Of a DNA stretch of 64,000 nucleotides, positions 1-10,029 are shown in pieces. The notes below the pieces were generated by a model, which worked only from the letters and a program-made list of their open reading frames with translations, had not been told where the DNA came from and did not search any database. The position numbers were made by a program, and so were the translations under genes. Position 1 is the stretch's first letter, and each line of letters starts with the position of its first letter. The DNA is taken from positions 84,411 to 148,410 of the forward strand of contig CAUYUJ010019908.1 of NCBI GenBank assembly GCA_963575745.1. The letters run 5' to 3'. This DNA is from Prorocentrum cordatum (lineage: Eukaryota; Sar; Dinophyceae; Prorocentrales; Prorocentraceae).

Positions 1-200
1 TGGGGGGGGGATGAACGGAAGGGGGCGAGAGGGAGGGAACGAGAGAGAGCGAGAGAGATGAATATGTACCGAATGTACTTGTAGGAATCTGCTGCGGACG
101 CCGTCGGAGGTAGCAGAAAAGATGAGGAGGGCGGTGCAGAGGAGGGCGGCCAGTTGAGCTACAGAGGGGCCGCGGACCACAGGGACGATCCAAGTCAAAA
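1..200. other. No clear gene; GA-rich then unique sequence
   Basis: The first 60 bases are purine-rich. The minus strand of 100-180 can be read as a short hydrophobic peptide after a TAG acceptor-like site, but there is no further support, so no gene is called. Confidence 0.3.
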
Positions 201-426
201 TGTTACAACCTCTACCTGGGGGTTGGTACAATTGTTGCAACTCCCAGGTGGAGGTTGCAACAAATGTTACAACCTCTACCTGGAGGTTGTAACATTTCAA
301 CTTCATGTTATCATATTGTTTTGTTAAGACAATGTTGCAATCTCCAGGTAGAGGTTGCAACAATTGTTCCAACTCCTACCTGGGGGTTGGAACAATTGCA
401 CCAACCTCCAGGTAGAAGTTGGAACA
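201..426. repeat. Cluster of covarying ~30-38 bp palindromes
   Basis: Five or six consecutive hairpin-forming units share a core CTCCACCTGG/CCAGGTAGAG and arms ending in GTTGCAAC-like sequence. Clear hairpins lie at 232-263 (10-bp perfect arms), 265-294 (12-bp perfect arms TGTTACAACCTC), 333-362 (8-bp arms plus a G:T pair) and 361-398 (13-bp perfect arms CAATTGTTCCAAC). Looser ones lie at 201-230 and 394-426. Units differ from each other in the arms, yet each keeps its own complementarity (ACAA/TTGT, GCAA/TTGC, CCAA/TTGG). Function unknown. Confidence 0.8.
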
Positions 427-589
427 TCGATGCAACTCTTGGGATGTGGGCCGAGCTCGCGGGGCAATCCAGATCATTCCTGTTCTTTGATGTGTTCCCA
501 CTGTGTCCGCTCGCACCCACTGCGGCCGTGCTCTCTCCCGCCCCTTGCTGCCCCGCGCTGGCGTTGACATCGAGTTCCAGGACTCGCGC

Positions 590-1110
590 GCACCCCCCGC
601 GCGCGTTGCAAAGTGCGAGGAGGGGGGGGGAGGGGGAGGAGGATGGGGGGGGCAGGATGAGGAGGAGAGGGATGCGGAGGATGAGGAGGAGGAAGCTGAG
701 GGATACCAGGAGGAGGAGGATGGTGATGAGGACGAGGATGCGGGAGGGAGGGGGGAGGGCGGGTGGGGTGGATGGGGAGGGGAGGAGGGATGAGAGGGAG
801 GGAGGGAGGGAGGCAGGGAATCCTCTTCTTCCTCATCGGTATCGTTCTATCTCCCTGGATGTCCGTCCCCCTTGGCCCCGCTGCCCCCCGTCTGAGTAGG
901 GGGGATGGGGGAGGGGATGAGGGCGAGGGGGCGGGCTGGCCTGAGGATGGAGAGGGCGCTGCGGATTAGGATGGATGACTACGAGGAGGATGCGGGGGAT
1001 GAGGGGGATAAAGAGGATGACGGGGAGGAGACATACGACGATGCGGAGGAGGATGGGCAGCATCAGCAGCATGATCAGCAAACGCACGAGCAGGTGCATG
1101 CCCAATATCA
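590..1110. repeat. Purine-rich GGA/GAGGAT simple repeats
   Basis: Degenerate GGAGGATGAGG runs dominate. The minus strand gives a very hydrophobic open frame (833-1111), but this follows from the CTCCTC composition. No gene is supported. Confidence 0.7.
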
Positions 1111-1143
1111 TGATGATGCTAACGCAGATTGTGCAACAGCCGT

Positions 1144-1370
<227 letters not shown>

Positions 1371-1388
1371 GTTTTGTTGGCTCGAAAA
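1371..1388 (+). other. Possible spliced-leader remnant after poly-T
   Basis: The poly-T is followed by GTTTTGTTGGCTCGAAAA and preceded by CCGT at 1140-1143. TTGGCTCGAA differs from the spliced-leader end TTGGCTCAAG at two of ten positions. The match is short, so this stays tentative. Confidence 0.25.
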
Positions 1389-1443
1389 TTTGATTGGCAT
1401 TAGAATCCCGACAGTCGCGCCAGTTGGTCGCTCGCAGTGCGCG

Positions 1444-2880
1444 ATGGACCCAAACTCGCCCGCTGGCCGCATCTTGAGCGCGTTGCGCTCGAGGGTCGCC
1501 TTCGTGACCGCGCAGGTGCAGGCTGGCTTGCCGCAGGCCGCCTTGCTCGAGAGCCAGTGCCTACAGGTGATTGCCACCATTCGAGATGCTCAAGGGCTGG
1601 CAGTCGATGCCTGCACCACAATCGTCGAGGAGCTCAACAGGGGGCCGTGGACCAGGGAGCAGACCGTGGCGATTGCCAGCGCACTCACTGACAGGGCAAA
1701 CGCTACGGGGCCTGGGCGTTCGCAAAAGGGTCCCAGATGCCAGCAGAAGTGTACTGGGCTGGTCAAGTACTTCACTGCGGCGGACTGGGCCGCCCTCGAG
1801 TCCGTGGATAATTCCGACGACATGAAGGTCAGGAATGTCATTGCCAATCGAATGTTTCTCCTCGGCTTGTCGCGCCCGTGCGAGGACCTCCTCAAACGGG
1901 CTACTGCAGTGCTAATTGTAACGAGTCAGTCGGGGCACCGCGTTGAGCCGTCGGAGTACGTGAAGTACGCGAAGCTCATCAAGACCACCATCAAGGCCAA
2001 TGACATGAACGCCAAATACAAGTACCCCTTCGACCACATGGAGACCTACCCTGTGAACCCCAACGACCTCCCCAGTGCCATCTATCGCCATGCGTATGCC
2101 GACGGGTTCGGGCCATCGGATATCCCAGCAGGGGTGGCAGGGAAGATCGATGCCCTCATGCCTGACATGATGTACAGGACCTCGCACAAGAAACTCAGGA
2201 CTCAACCACCCACCGCGCAGTTGCCGCAGTTCCAGCAGTTCCCGATGCAGCAAGTGCAAGAGATGGTCAGCGCAGGCTTTCAGCAGATGGCCGCCGCGAT
2301 GGGCTTCCAGATGCCAGGACACGGCGGTGTGAACATCGACATCTTGCGGCCGCCCAATTCGGTGAGCGCGGGCGCCAGCGGCAATCGTCTGATGCTCAAT
2401 GGCGGCCTTCCTAACCTGGCGGTCGCTCCCGCGGCCCAGCAGCGATCTGGCATGCCTGCACTTCCTCCAAGTCCACTTGGAGCTCCTCTCACAGACGCCA
2501 GCAGTCCGACGGCCGACAGCAGTCCTGGTGTTGCTGGATCCCCGATCGTCGGCACCACGGCGGAGGCTGGTGATGTGGGCGGTGGCGGGATAGAGGAGTT
2601 CGAGGCGAAGATGGTGGCGGCGGCGAGTTCGGCCAAGGCCAAAGCGAAGGCCAAGGCCGCGGCGGCCAAGGCCGAGGCAGCGGCGGAGACGCCGAAGGCT
2701 AAGGCGAAGGCGAAGGCGAAAACTTCCCCGAAGTGCAAGGGCGCGGGCACGACCAAGGCGAACGGGGCGAAGGCCAAGGGCACGGGCTCAGCGAGCTCCA
2801 AGGGAGGCAACTGGGCATGCAAAAAAGCAGCGATGCGAATAGATCTGCAAGAGGATAGCATGATGATGCGATCGAAATGA
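1444..2880 (+). CDS. Intronless dinoflagellate-type protein with Lys/Ala-rich tail
   Basis: Uninterrupted 478-codon frame. I chose the ATG at 1444 because the frame upstream runs into poly-T (poly-Phe). Residues 1-240 are globular-looking, with a conserved-looking stretch KCTGLVKYFTAADWAALES around residue 105. Residues 250-300 are Gln/Met-rich (QFQQFPMQQVQEMVSAGFQQ). Residues 330-400 are Pro/Ser-rich. The last 90 residues are Ala/Lys low complexity (repeated KAKAKA), typical of nucleic-acid-binding tails. I do not recognise a domain with a known reaction. Proteins of this kind seem recurrent in dinoflagellate genomes, which together with the lack of introns suggests a retroposed or mobile-element-linked family (inference). 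GC-rich third positions are kept throughout, which supports real coding. Confidence 0.75.
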   Translation: MDPNSPAGRILSALRSRVAFVTAQVQAGLPQAALLESQCLQVIATIRDAQGLAVDACTTIVEELNRGPWTREQTVAIASALTDRANATGPGRSQKGPRCQQKCTGLVKYFTAADWAALESVDNSDDMKVRNVIANRMFLLGLSRPCEDLLKRATAVLIVTSQSGHRVEPSEYVKYAKLIKTTIKANDMNAKYKYPFDHMETYPVNPNDLPSAIYRHAYADGFGPSDIPAGVAGKIDALMPDMMYRTSHKKLRTQPPTAQLPQFQQFPMQQVQEMVSAGFQQMAAAMGFQMPGHGGVNIDILRPPNSVSAGASGNRLMLNGGLPNLAVAPAAQQRSGMPALPPSPLGAPLTDASSPTADSSPGVAGSPIVGTTAEAGDVGGGGIEEFEAKMVAAASSAKAKAKAKAAAAKAEAAAETPKAKAKAKAKTSPKCKGAGTTKANGAKAKGTGSASSKGGNWACKKAAMRIDLQEDSMMMRSK

Positions 2881-2884
2881 GCGG

Positions 2885-3415
2885 GGGGAGGGGAAAGATG
2901 ATGAGGAAGATGATGATGATAATGAGGTGGATGAGGGTGATGAGTGGGACGAGGAGGGGATAAGGATGATGAAGGGGGCGATGACGAGGTCGTTGACGAG
3001 GGGGAGGAGGAGGATGAGAATGCGGTGATGAGGAGGATGATGATGTGAGGGAATGGCCACGTATGATGAGGAGGAGGGGGAGGATGAGGACGAGGAGGAG
3101 GAGGAGGAGGAGGAGGAGGAAGAGGAGGAAAAAGGATGAGGAGGCGGAGGAATGCGTCCGTCTCCTCATCAACTTCCTCTTCCGACCCCCATCCACACAC
3201 CCTGCTCTCCCTTGTATATAGAAGCGTTTGCTAACCCGCAATTGGGGGTCCTCCTGCCTCCGCCTCCTCCTCCTCCTCTTTCCTCCTCCTCCTCCCTCCT
3301 CCCCCTCCTCCTGCCTCCTCCTCCCCCTCCCCCCCCCCCCTCCTCCTCCTCCTCCCTCCTCCTCCTCCTCCTCCTCCTCCTCCTCCGCCTCCTCATCCTC
3401 TCCCTCCTTCCCTTC
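2885..3415. repeat. GAGGAT/GAG array then CTC array
   Basis: 2885-3140 is GAG/GATGAG-rich and 3255-3415 is CTC-rich, giving a loose inverted arrangement around 3150-3240. The long open frames across it are low-complexity Ser/Leu/Pro or Glu/Arg runs and are not called. Confidence 0.8.
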
Positions 3416-3655
3416 CCCGCCCCCCAAAGTCACACCCCTCAACACACCACATAAGTCCCCATCCACACCGAGCTCGAGAGAGAGAACAACGCAAGAGATG
3501 GAAACCAACCAACGAAAACTGACAACATCGGCACAGAGAAACACTAAACGGTCTTTTGCCGCCACCTCGCACAGCAGACAAAGATCAGAAAATGTAATGC
3601 GGCAGATGTGAAGATACCGAGCCAAAACACGATGTTGATCTTGTTGAACCCCTAG

Positions 3656-3880
3656 GCCCCCCCCCCCCACCACCGAAAAGAGTATTTCTCCTACTACAAG
3701 GATTACCTGAGCACGGATGACATGGTGGATCGCACGGCAAACCAGTTCACCTCGAGGGCGTACTGCGCCGCTGGCGTTCAGGCCAAGAGGGATGGGCTGA
3801 ACGCTACCAAGTGCCGCGAGGCACAGAGGGAGGCGTACGCGGCGTCTCGCGCTGCGTACGACAAGTGGTTCTATTCGTAG
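3656..3880 (+). CDS. Candidate 3'-terminal exon, Tyr/Ala-rich protein
   Basis: After a TAG at 3653-3655 (possible splice acceptor, or else a stop) the frame is open to the TAG at 3878-3880. After a Pro/His start it reads EYFSYYKDYLSTDDMVDRTA, continuing into AYCAAGVQAKRDGLNATKCR and ending AYDKWFYS. Codon third positions are mostly G/C and the composition is balanced, unlike the simple repeats around it. An AG at 3679-3680 is a second possible acceptor. An internal ATG at 3722 would give only 52 residues, so a terminal exon is the better reading. No upstream exon was found. Product not recognised. Confidence 0.45.
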   Translation, partial: APPPHHRKEYFSYYKDYLSTDDMVDRTANQFTSRAYCAAGVQAKRDGLNATKCREAQREAYAASRAAYDKWFYS

Positions 3881-4560
3881 GGTCGTCTCACCTGCGCTGT
3901 CGGGGTTAACGGAGGTGCGCCCATAGATTGTGGGCAGTGGGTCTAGCCGTGGGCAATAGGGCGCCACTCCAGGTTGGAACGCGCAGTTCTGCTATGCTAT
4001 AGCAAGGTTTTCGCTTGCACCGCGCTCGCAGGACAACGATCCACATCCTTCCCCTCCTCTTCCTCACCCTCCTCCTCCTCCCGTTCAGTCACTTCCGCAT
4101 TTCCCCACGACCTCCCCCTGCCCTTGCTCAACATACAAGGTCAGCTAAAATACCAAATATTCGACACACCTTACGCACTGATCCACAAGCTGATGCGATC
4201 CGTTCATCATGTTCATCATCCTCTTCCCCTTCCCTGCTGAGGAGGTTGAGGAGGAAGCCGAGGAAACCCACGAGGAGGAGGGGGAGGGCAAACGAGATGA
4301 CGAGGGCGACGAAAATGAGGAGGGCAGGAGAGGAGGGCGTGGTTGGTTGGCGCATCATTTGGCGCAAGCGTTGGCACAACCTGCTGCATCCTCTCATCCC
4401 CCTGGCCCCTGGCACCACAACATCTGTGTCCTGAAGCTTCCCCGTGGCCCCTGCTTTAATTCTGCAACCTCTCAGCCTCCGATCTGGAAATTCGAGCTCC
4501 TATCTAGACCCGCATCTGCTAAGCCTCCCCATGCCAGCTGGAGCTATGGCGTCTAGACGT
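3881..4560. other. No gene; short CTC and acidic low-complexity stretches
   Basis: Contains CTC-rich 4050-4090 and a GAGGAG stretch at 4235-4345 that would encode Glu-rich peptide. The rest is unique sequence without a supported exon. Confidence 0.5.
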
Positions 4561-4578
4561 CTTGCTCTAGGCCGTGGT

Positions 4579-4600
4579 TCCGTAGCCATTTAGGCTCGAG
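4579..4600 (+). other. Relict spliced-leader sequence
   Basis: TCCGTAGCCATTTAGGCTCG followed by AG matches the 22-nt dinoflagellate spliced leader at 20 positions (changes at the fourth T of TTTT and the first A of AAG). It lies 79 bp before the ATG of the 4679 gene and on the same strand. Genomic spliced-leader relics are known as marks of reverse-transcribed, reintegrated mRNA. Confidence 0.8.
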
Positions 4601-4678
4601 CATGAGCTTCAGGCGGCCGACCGTCGGCCAGTGCACTATACCAAACCTTGCCTCGCGCGCGTCCCCGCCTCACGCGGC

Positions 4679-5131
4679 ATGGCCACGATGCAGCAGGTCT
4701 CTGAGCTCCGCAAGACGATCAAGGATAAGGACAAGCTGCTGAACAAGGCGGCGGCAACCTTCGAGCGACAGGCCCAGCGACTCCGTGACTCCACGGAGGC
4801 GGGCAAGGCTGCGAAGCGTCGCCGCCTGCAGGCGGCCATAGACGAGACCGAGCGTGCCAGCGAGCACATCCGCCGTCTTGTGGCAAGTGTGGTCCCAGAG
4901 GCTATAGTAGCGGCACTCGACCCCGTCGCGTCCCCCCCGATCCCAGCCAGCTACGTCCCGAAGGGCCAGCGGGGCGGCGCCCAGGCCGCCACAACGAGCC
5001 AGGCCGACACCAAGACCAAGAACACCACCAAGGGCGCCACCAAGACGCAGGCCGCCACAAGGAGCCAGGCCGACACCGAGACCAAGGACACCCCCAAGGG
5101 CAAGCGCCTCAAGGGGAAGGCCGCGGCCTGA
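4679..5131 (+). CDS. Small intronless coiled-coil protein with basic Thr/Lys repeats
   Basis: 150-codon frame from the ATG at 4679 (MATMQQVSELRKTIKDKDKL). Residues 5-65 look like an amphipathic coiled coil (KLLNKAAATFERQAQRLRDS). Residues 65-90 form a short hydrophobic segment, and the C-terminal 60 residues hold two copies of a unit like QAATTSQADTKTKNTTKG, a recent internal duplication of about 54 bp. The tail ends KGKRLKGKAAA. The relict spliced leader 79 bp upstream and the lack of introns indicate a retroposed gene. An out-of-frame ATG at 4602 opens an upstream ORF. Function unknown; the basic tail fits nucleic-acid binding, which is inference only. Confidence 0.7.
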   Translation: MATMQQVSELRKTIKDKDKLLNKAAATFERQAQRLRDSTEAGKAAKRRRLQAAIDETERASEHIRRLVASVVPEAIVAALDPVASPPIPASYVPKGQRGGAQAATTSQADTKTKNTTKGATKTQAATRSQADTETKDTPKGKRLKGKAAA

Positions 5132-5560
5132 GAGGACCCCAGCACAGAGCCAGAGTGAGACGCCGCCTGCTTGCGGCATCGGCTTGCTTGCGATGCCGCC
5201 TGCCTGTGGCGCCGATTGCGTCACCGCCTGCCTGCGACATCGGCGGTCCAGCAGCAGTGCATTCGCTCTCAGCTGCATCGGCCTAGTGACATCGCCACTG
5301 CCCGACACCTTGTATATAGGCTCGCAGTGATCTTTATGTCTGGCGCATCCAGCAGACCCTAAACATATGAAGCGGGCATTCTCTCCGACTTGAGGTGTCG
5401 GGTATTGTATGTTAGAGCGCATCTTGTTTAACTGAGCGTTTCGCCTGAGACGTCCTCGGGGCCAATGCACGGGCTGGAACACGTGAAACACGGCATGCTG
5501 GCGCGAGAAATACACGCACGCTAAACCACTGACTTCGAAACTAAATTGGCAGTTTGCGGT
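5132..5560. other. 3' flank with GCCGCCTGC-TGCGGCATCGG repeats
   Basis: 5160-5250 holds about four degenerate ~25-bp units of GCCGCCTGCNTGCGACATCGG. The rest to 5560 is unique, moderately AT-richer, and may be the 3' untranslated part of the preceding gene. Confidence 0.45.
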
Positions 5561-6362
5561 CATCACGATAACGGCGGCGCCGGCAACGACGACGGCGACG
5601 TCGACGACGGCGAACGACGACGGCGATGGCGATGACGACGACGACGACGCCGAGACCGACGACGACGATGATTGACGACGACGGCGGCGACGACGGCGAC
5701 GACGACGACGTCGACGACGACGAGGCACCGAGAGCGCCCCAGACCCGAGCCACCCCCAAGGGAGTCTCCGCGGGCTCTTGCTGGAAATCCCGAGGCCCAG
5801 GGCCCAAGGGCAATCGAGTTGAGGGGCTTGCGAGATCCACTTTGCCCGCGGCGTAGCGCTCGATCCTCCAGCCGACATCCTCGAGCCCCCCCCCCCCCAC
5901 CCGTCCCCCATCCTCCTCCTCCTCCTCCTCCTCCTCCTCCTAATCCCCCTGATCACCCCCCTCCCCCATTCCCCTCCTCCTCCTCCTCCTCATCATCATC
6001 ATCCCCTCTCTCCTCCTCCCCCTCCTCCTCCTCCCTCATCCCTCGTCCTCCTCCGCCTTCATCCTCCCTCATCCTCCTCCTCTTCACCCTCCTCGCCCTC
6101 ATCGTCTCCTCCTCACCCTCTCAATCCTCATCTCCCTCCCCCTCCTCCTCCTCCTCCTCCTCCTCCTCCCCCATCCTCCCCTCTCCTCCTCCTCCTCCTC
6201 CTCCTCCTCCTCCTCCTCCTCCTCCTCCTCCTCCTCCTCCGCCTCTCCTCCTCTTCCCCCTCCTCCTCCCCTCCTCCTCCTCCCCTCCCGCATCCTCCGC
6301 ATCCTCCTCATCGCCCTTTTCCTCCTCCTCCTCCTCCTCCTCCTCCTCCTCCTCCTCCAGGG
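5560..6362. repeat. GAC array (5560-5735) and CTC arrays (5885-6362)
   Basis: Simple trinucleotide repeats separated by 150 bp of unique sequence. The open frames across them are homopolymeric (Asp, Ser, Pro, Glu). Confidence 0.9.
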
Positions 6363-6447
6363 GTAGGACGTCAGCTATGACGCGAGCGCACCTAGCGTGT
6401 CCCTCATCCCCCTCTCCCACTCACAACCCACCCCTGCCCCGCCGTCA

Positions 6448-6465
6448 TAGCCGTTTTGGCTCAAT
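6448..6465 (+). other. Relict spliced-leader sequence
   Basis: TAGCCGTTTTGGCTCAAT matches the last 18 bases of the spliced leader at 16 positions. It ends 15 bp before the ATG of the 6481 gene on the same strand, which supports that start and a retroposed origin. Confidence 0.7.
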
Positions 6466-6480
6466 CAGCTGCGCGATTCG

Positions 6481-8508
6481 ATGGAGCCTCCTCACAAGAG
6501 GGCCAGGCTCGCAGAATTTGGGAGAGACAGTTATCTTACATCAGCAGCACTATCTGCGGTGTTGAAAAAACTAGCGGAGGAGGACCTTCCAGAACATTGC
6601 TCTGCATCAACACATCGGCGGGCTATTCAAGATATTGCCCACCAGCAGAGTAGTTTCGGCAATTTGCTTCAGTTGGTCAAGGTGCCAGCCTCAAAAAAGG
6701 GAACCGTAGATGTGTGGGTGCAGGATCCGTTTGCCTTTCTCGAAGTTGCGATGCGGGACAGCTGCGATTTCAGGGAGGTAGTGGTGGATGCTTGGAACCG
6801 CAGCCAAAACAAAATGTCAATCATCGTGTATAGCGACGAGATAACACCAGGGAACCCGCTTCAGTCGTCAAACTTGCGAAAGGTCCAGTGCATGTACTGG
6901 AGTTGGCAAGAGTTTGGCTTCCCAACTTTACAGAATGAGCTCTCATGGTTCACAGTGTGTGCCTTGAGGGCCAGCGAAGTTCAGAGACTACCAGGCGGGA
7001 TGGCAGGGCTGTACAAATATGTGCTCCGCTTTTTTCTGGGCCACCCGCGGAGCCGAGACATTCGACACGGCGTTGCGTTTTTCGTTCCAGGTGAAGGCGC
7101 CGCGAGGATCTTGCATGGCGCGGTGTCGGTGCACATCGCCGACGAGAGGGCGCACAAATTTGCGACTGGTGCGAAGGGGGCCACTGGTATAAAGTTGTGC
7201 GGCAGGTGTCGAAACGTGTGTGTTCACTGGAGTAGCCTCATCCCTGACAGTGGCAATTACCTCATCGGCAGCGATTGCACGGACGTGGGGAAGTACGACC
7301 TGCACGCCGATGAAGGCATCCATGAGATACAAGCGAGGCTGGCAGAGTTGAATGCGAATAACCCGAGCCGCTTGGCTGATATGGAGACCTTGTTCGGCTT
7401 TGCCTACATCGAGACTTCATTTCTACAGGACCCTGATTTGAAGTTTCCCCTGGCTTCCTGCTGGGCGTGGGACTGGACGCATTGCTACTTGATCGGAGGG
7501 GTTTTCGCCACGGAGTTCGAGCTGCTGATGGGCCTGCTGCAATCGGTATACCTTGGGGCTTCCGCCTTCCACGCCTACCTTCAAAAGTGGGAGTGGCCGA
7601 AAGGGTATGCGCATGCTAAAAAGGTTTGTTTGAAGGGTGATGGGCACGACCCCAATGGATCGGCGTCTGAACTAGTGAGCGCGGTACCCGTACTGGAAAA
7701 GTTTCTGTCTGACGTTGTTCTACCCTCGGGCGCGTTCCCCGATCATGTGGCGAGTGGCTTGGATGCTTGCCATGTGATCTCGCTGCTGTCGGTGGCAAAC
7801 AGTCAGTGCGTAACCCCCGCCGAGCTGCACGATGCTATACAGTTGCACTTGACACTGCAGAAAAAGTGTTACAGCCTCAAGTCGTGCTGGAAACCGAAAT
7901 CGCATTGGGTTACCCATTTACCTGAACAGATGGAGTCCCAAGGAATGCTGCTCAGCACGTTTTTACACGAACGTAAGCACAGGGTGGTCAAAACAATGGC
8001 CACAGGGCGCCATTCGACCACAGCTTACGATCGTGGGCTGATGGAAGAAGTTACGGTCCAACACCTTTCAGACCTCAAGCACAAAATCAGGGGTATCGAC
8101 CTGCTGTCCCCCAGGCCGCCCAGCCGTAGGATGCTCGATGCTCTGAAAAGTTGCTTGTGGATTGATCCATCTTGGGAAGTTGTCACAGCTAGGTGCGCTT
8201 CGATCCACAGTAGGGTGATACAGATGGGGGACGTTGCAGCTTTCACGTTCGCCGACGGCACCGTCGGCTTCGTCCACGTTTGGTTTCACGTGCGAGTCAA
8301 CCACCACTTGCTTAGTTGTGTTTCGCGGTGGCCGACGCTTGAGATGCGAGATAATCACGCGACGTGTGTTGTAGATAGCTCGCCCGTGCTCGTTCGGTCC
8401 ACACATCTCATTGAACCTTGCATTTACTCTGCTGCGCCTGAAGGCCAGAGAACGTCAGTTCTTTTTCCAGGGCGGCTCCGAGTGAGAGCCGCCCGAAAGC
8501 TTACTTGA
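6481..8508 (+). CDS. Large intronless protein, possibly mobile-element derived
   Basis: Uninterrupted 675-codon frame beginning 15 bp after a spliced-leader relic. Visible marks are an acidic pair in SIIVYSDEITPGNPL near residue 120, a short YWSWQEFG motif, a zinc-knuckle-like CGRCRNVC near residue 242, a Trp-rich stretch SCWAWDWTHCYLIGG near residue 330 and a basic LHERKHRVVKTMATGRH near residue 500. Similar long single-exon proteins are, as I recall, very numerous in dinoflagellate genomes. The Y-S-D-E then Cys-cluster layout is reminiscent of Plavaka-like transposases, but I cannot confirm a complete catalytic triad. Codon use is less GC-rich than in the neighbouring gene. The alternatives are a domesticated gene or a retroposed copy of a host gene. 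Coding is likely; function is open. Confidence 0.8.
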   Translation: MEPPHKRARLAEFGRDSYLTSAALSAVLKKLAEEDLPEHCSASTHRRAIQDIAHQQSSFGNLLQLVKVPASKKGTVDVWVQDPFAFLEVAMRDSCDFREVVVDAWNRSQNKMSIIVYSDEITPGNPLQSSNLRKVQCMYWSWQEFGFPTLQNELSWFTVCALRASEVQRLPGGMAGLYKYVLRFFLGHPRSRDIRHGVAFFVPGEGAARILHGAVSVHIADERAHKFATGAKGATGIKLCGRCRNVCVHWSSLIPDSGNYLIGSDCTDVGKYDLHADEGIHEIQARLAELNANNPSRLADMETLFGFAYIETSFLQDPDLKFPLASCWAWDWTHCYLIGGVFATEFELLMGLLQSVYLGASAFHAYLQKWEWPKGYAHAKKVCLKGDGHDPNGSASELVSAVPVLEKFLSDVVLPSGAFPDHVASGLDACHVISLLSVANSQCVTPAELHDAIQLHLTLQKKCYSLKSCWKPKSHWVTHLPEQMESQGMLLSTFLHERKHRVVKTMATGRHSTTAYDRGLMEEVTVQHLSDLKHKIRGIDLLSPRPPSRRMLDALKSCLWIDPSWEVVTARCASIHSRVIQMGDVAAFTFADGTVGFVHVWFHVRVNHHLLSCVSRWPTLEMRDNHATCVVDSSPVLVRSTHLIEPCIYSAAPEGQRTSVLFPGRLRVRAARKLT

Positions 8509-8514
8509 ATAACG

Positions 8515-9380
8515 GAGGGAGTGGGGGGAGGGAGGAAAGGAATAGTATATACCCGCCGTACACCCCACCCCACACCCCTCCCCCCTCCCCTGTGGAGGGC
8601 GGGTCTCACGGTATACCTGAGGGAGGGGGGGCAATGGGATGGGAAGGGATGAGAGGGGAGAGAGGGTGGGATAAGGGATGGCGGGGAGGAGGGAGGGAGG
8701 GGTACAGCGAACGAAAGAGGGGTGGTCCTGAGGGGATTGCACCGCCGTCGTCATTGTCACCAACATCATCGCCATTATGTTCACCATCATCGTCATCATC
8801 ATCACCGTCGACCGTGTCGCCGTCGTCGTCATCGTGATTATCATCACCTTAATCGTCACCACCATCGCCGTCATCATCATCAGCATCATCGCATCGACGT
8901 CGTCATCGTCATTGTTTTCGTCGCAATCATCGTCGTCATCATCATCCTTATCATCATCATCGTCAGCATCATCATCATCCTCATCATCGCGATCACCACC
9001 ATCATCATCGTCAGCATCATCTTCCTCATCATCACGACCACCATCATCATCATCGTCATCACCATTATGATCATTACACTCGCTATCGTCATGATGAGGG
9101 AAGCAACGTGAGGGGCGGGGGAATGGAACGACGGCGGTGATGACGGGGAGGGCGGGAAGGACTGAGGGAAGGGATGGGAATGGGGATTGGAAGGGAGCGA
9201 AGGGAGGGATGGACGGAGGGAGGGAGTGGGGAAATGATGGGTGGGTGGAGGAATCGGCGGGGTGGAGGCATGGGAGGAAGCGGGAGGATGAAGGGACAGG
9301 GGTGAGAGAAAAAGGGGGGTCGGAGGGGGGAGGGAGGGAAGGGAAAGACACGGAGTATAGACGGGAAAGGAATGAAGGGT
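8515..9380. repeat. GGGA-rich tracts and CATCAT array
   Basis: 8515-8740 and 9095-9370 are GGGAGG-rich, and 8745-9085 is a CATCAT/CGTCAT array. A short inverted pair, GTATATACCCGCC and GGCGGG...GGTATAC, lies at 8548-8620. No gene. Confidence 0.8.
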
Positions 9381-9412
9381 AATGGCGAGGAGGGCGGGAT
9401 CGCTCAAACTCA

Positions 9413-9505
9413 GAATTGCGAGGAAGCCTCGAGCGGGGGCCGCTTTTCTGCTCTCATTCAGACTCGTGTGAGGATGTCTCGAGCGGGTGTCGTTTTCCTT
9501 GCCCC
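9413..9505 (+). repeat. Stray copy of the 44-kb satellite unit
   Basis: AATTGCGAGGAAGCCTCGAG and, 60 bp later, GTGTGAGGATGTCTCGAGCG match the paired motifs of the satellite at 44030-45170. Confidence 0.5.
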
Positions 9506-9639
9506 CCAAGAGGGGATGGGGGGGAAATGAGAGGAACGAGAAGAGGGGAGGGGCGATGCACTCCCGTTGCTTGGCTGCTGCTATTGTGTTCGGCCGTCGA
9601 GACCGATGGACAGAAAAAATGATGACGCAGGAAAAAAAG

Positions 9640-10010
9640 AGCTGGCCAAACTCACAAAATAAAACACTGGCGGGGAAAAAACAACAAGTTATAACGAAAA
9701 ACAGCAATATCATGTTGTTAAAATATGTGTTCGATTCGCGAATCTTGGTTTTCAAAACACTAGTGTATGATTTTTAGCATAAAATGCCTAAAAATGTGAG
9801 GCCCGCCAAGTAGGTTAGGGTCCATTTGCTAAGTGGGTTAGGGGTTGCGCTAAGTAGGTTCGCGGGGGGAGGCTAAGCCAGATAGCGCGCTTAGCAGAAA
9901 GCTGCCAATTTGGTTACTTAACCAGGTTCAAAGCGAGTACAAGTGCGTTAGAGAACTGCAGTTCGCTAATCCCGCTAAGCTACTGATTAAGTGCTTCTAT
10001 CGCCCCGAAC
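9640..10010. other. AT-richer unique stretch with GCTAAGTAGGTT motif
   Basis: The motif GC(C/T)AAGT(A/G)GGTT occurs at 9806, 9838 and 9849, within otherwise unique DNA that is richer in A/T than its surroundings. No coding signal. Confidence 0.4.
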
Positions 10011-10029
10011 ATGTTAGTAAGGCCAGTGA

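Noticed and set aside
201-426. CRISPR-like repeat-spacer array
   Set aside because: Units are adjacent palindromes without regular unique spacers, and the genome is eukaryotic.
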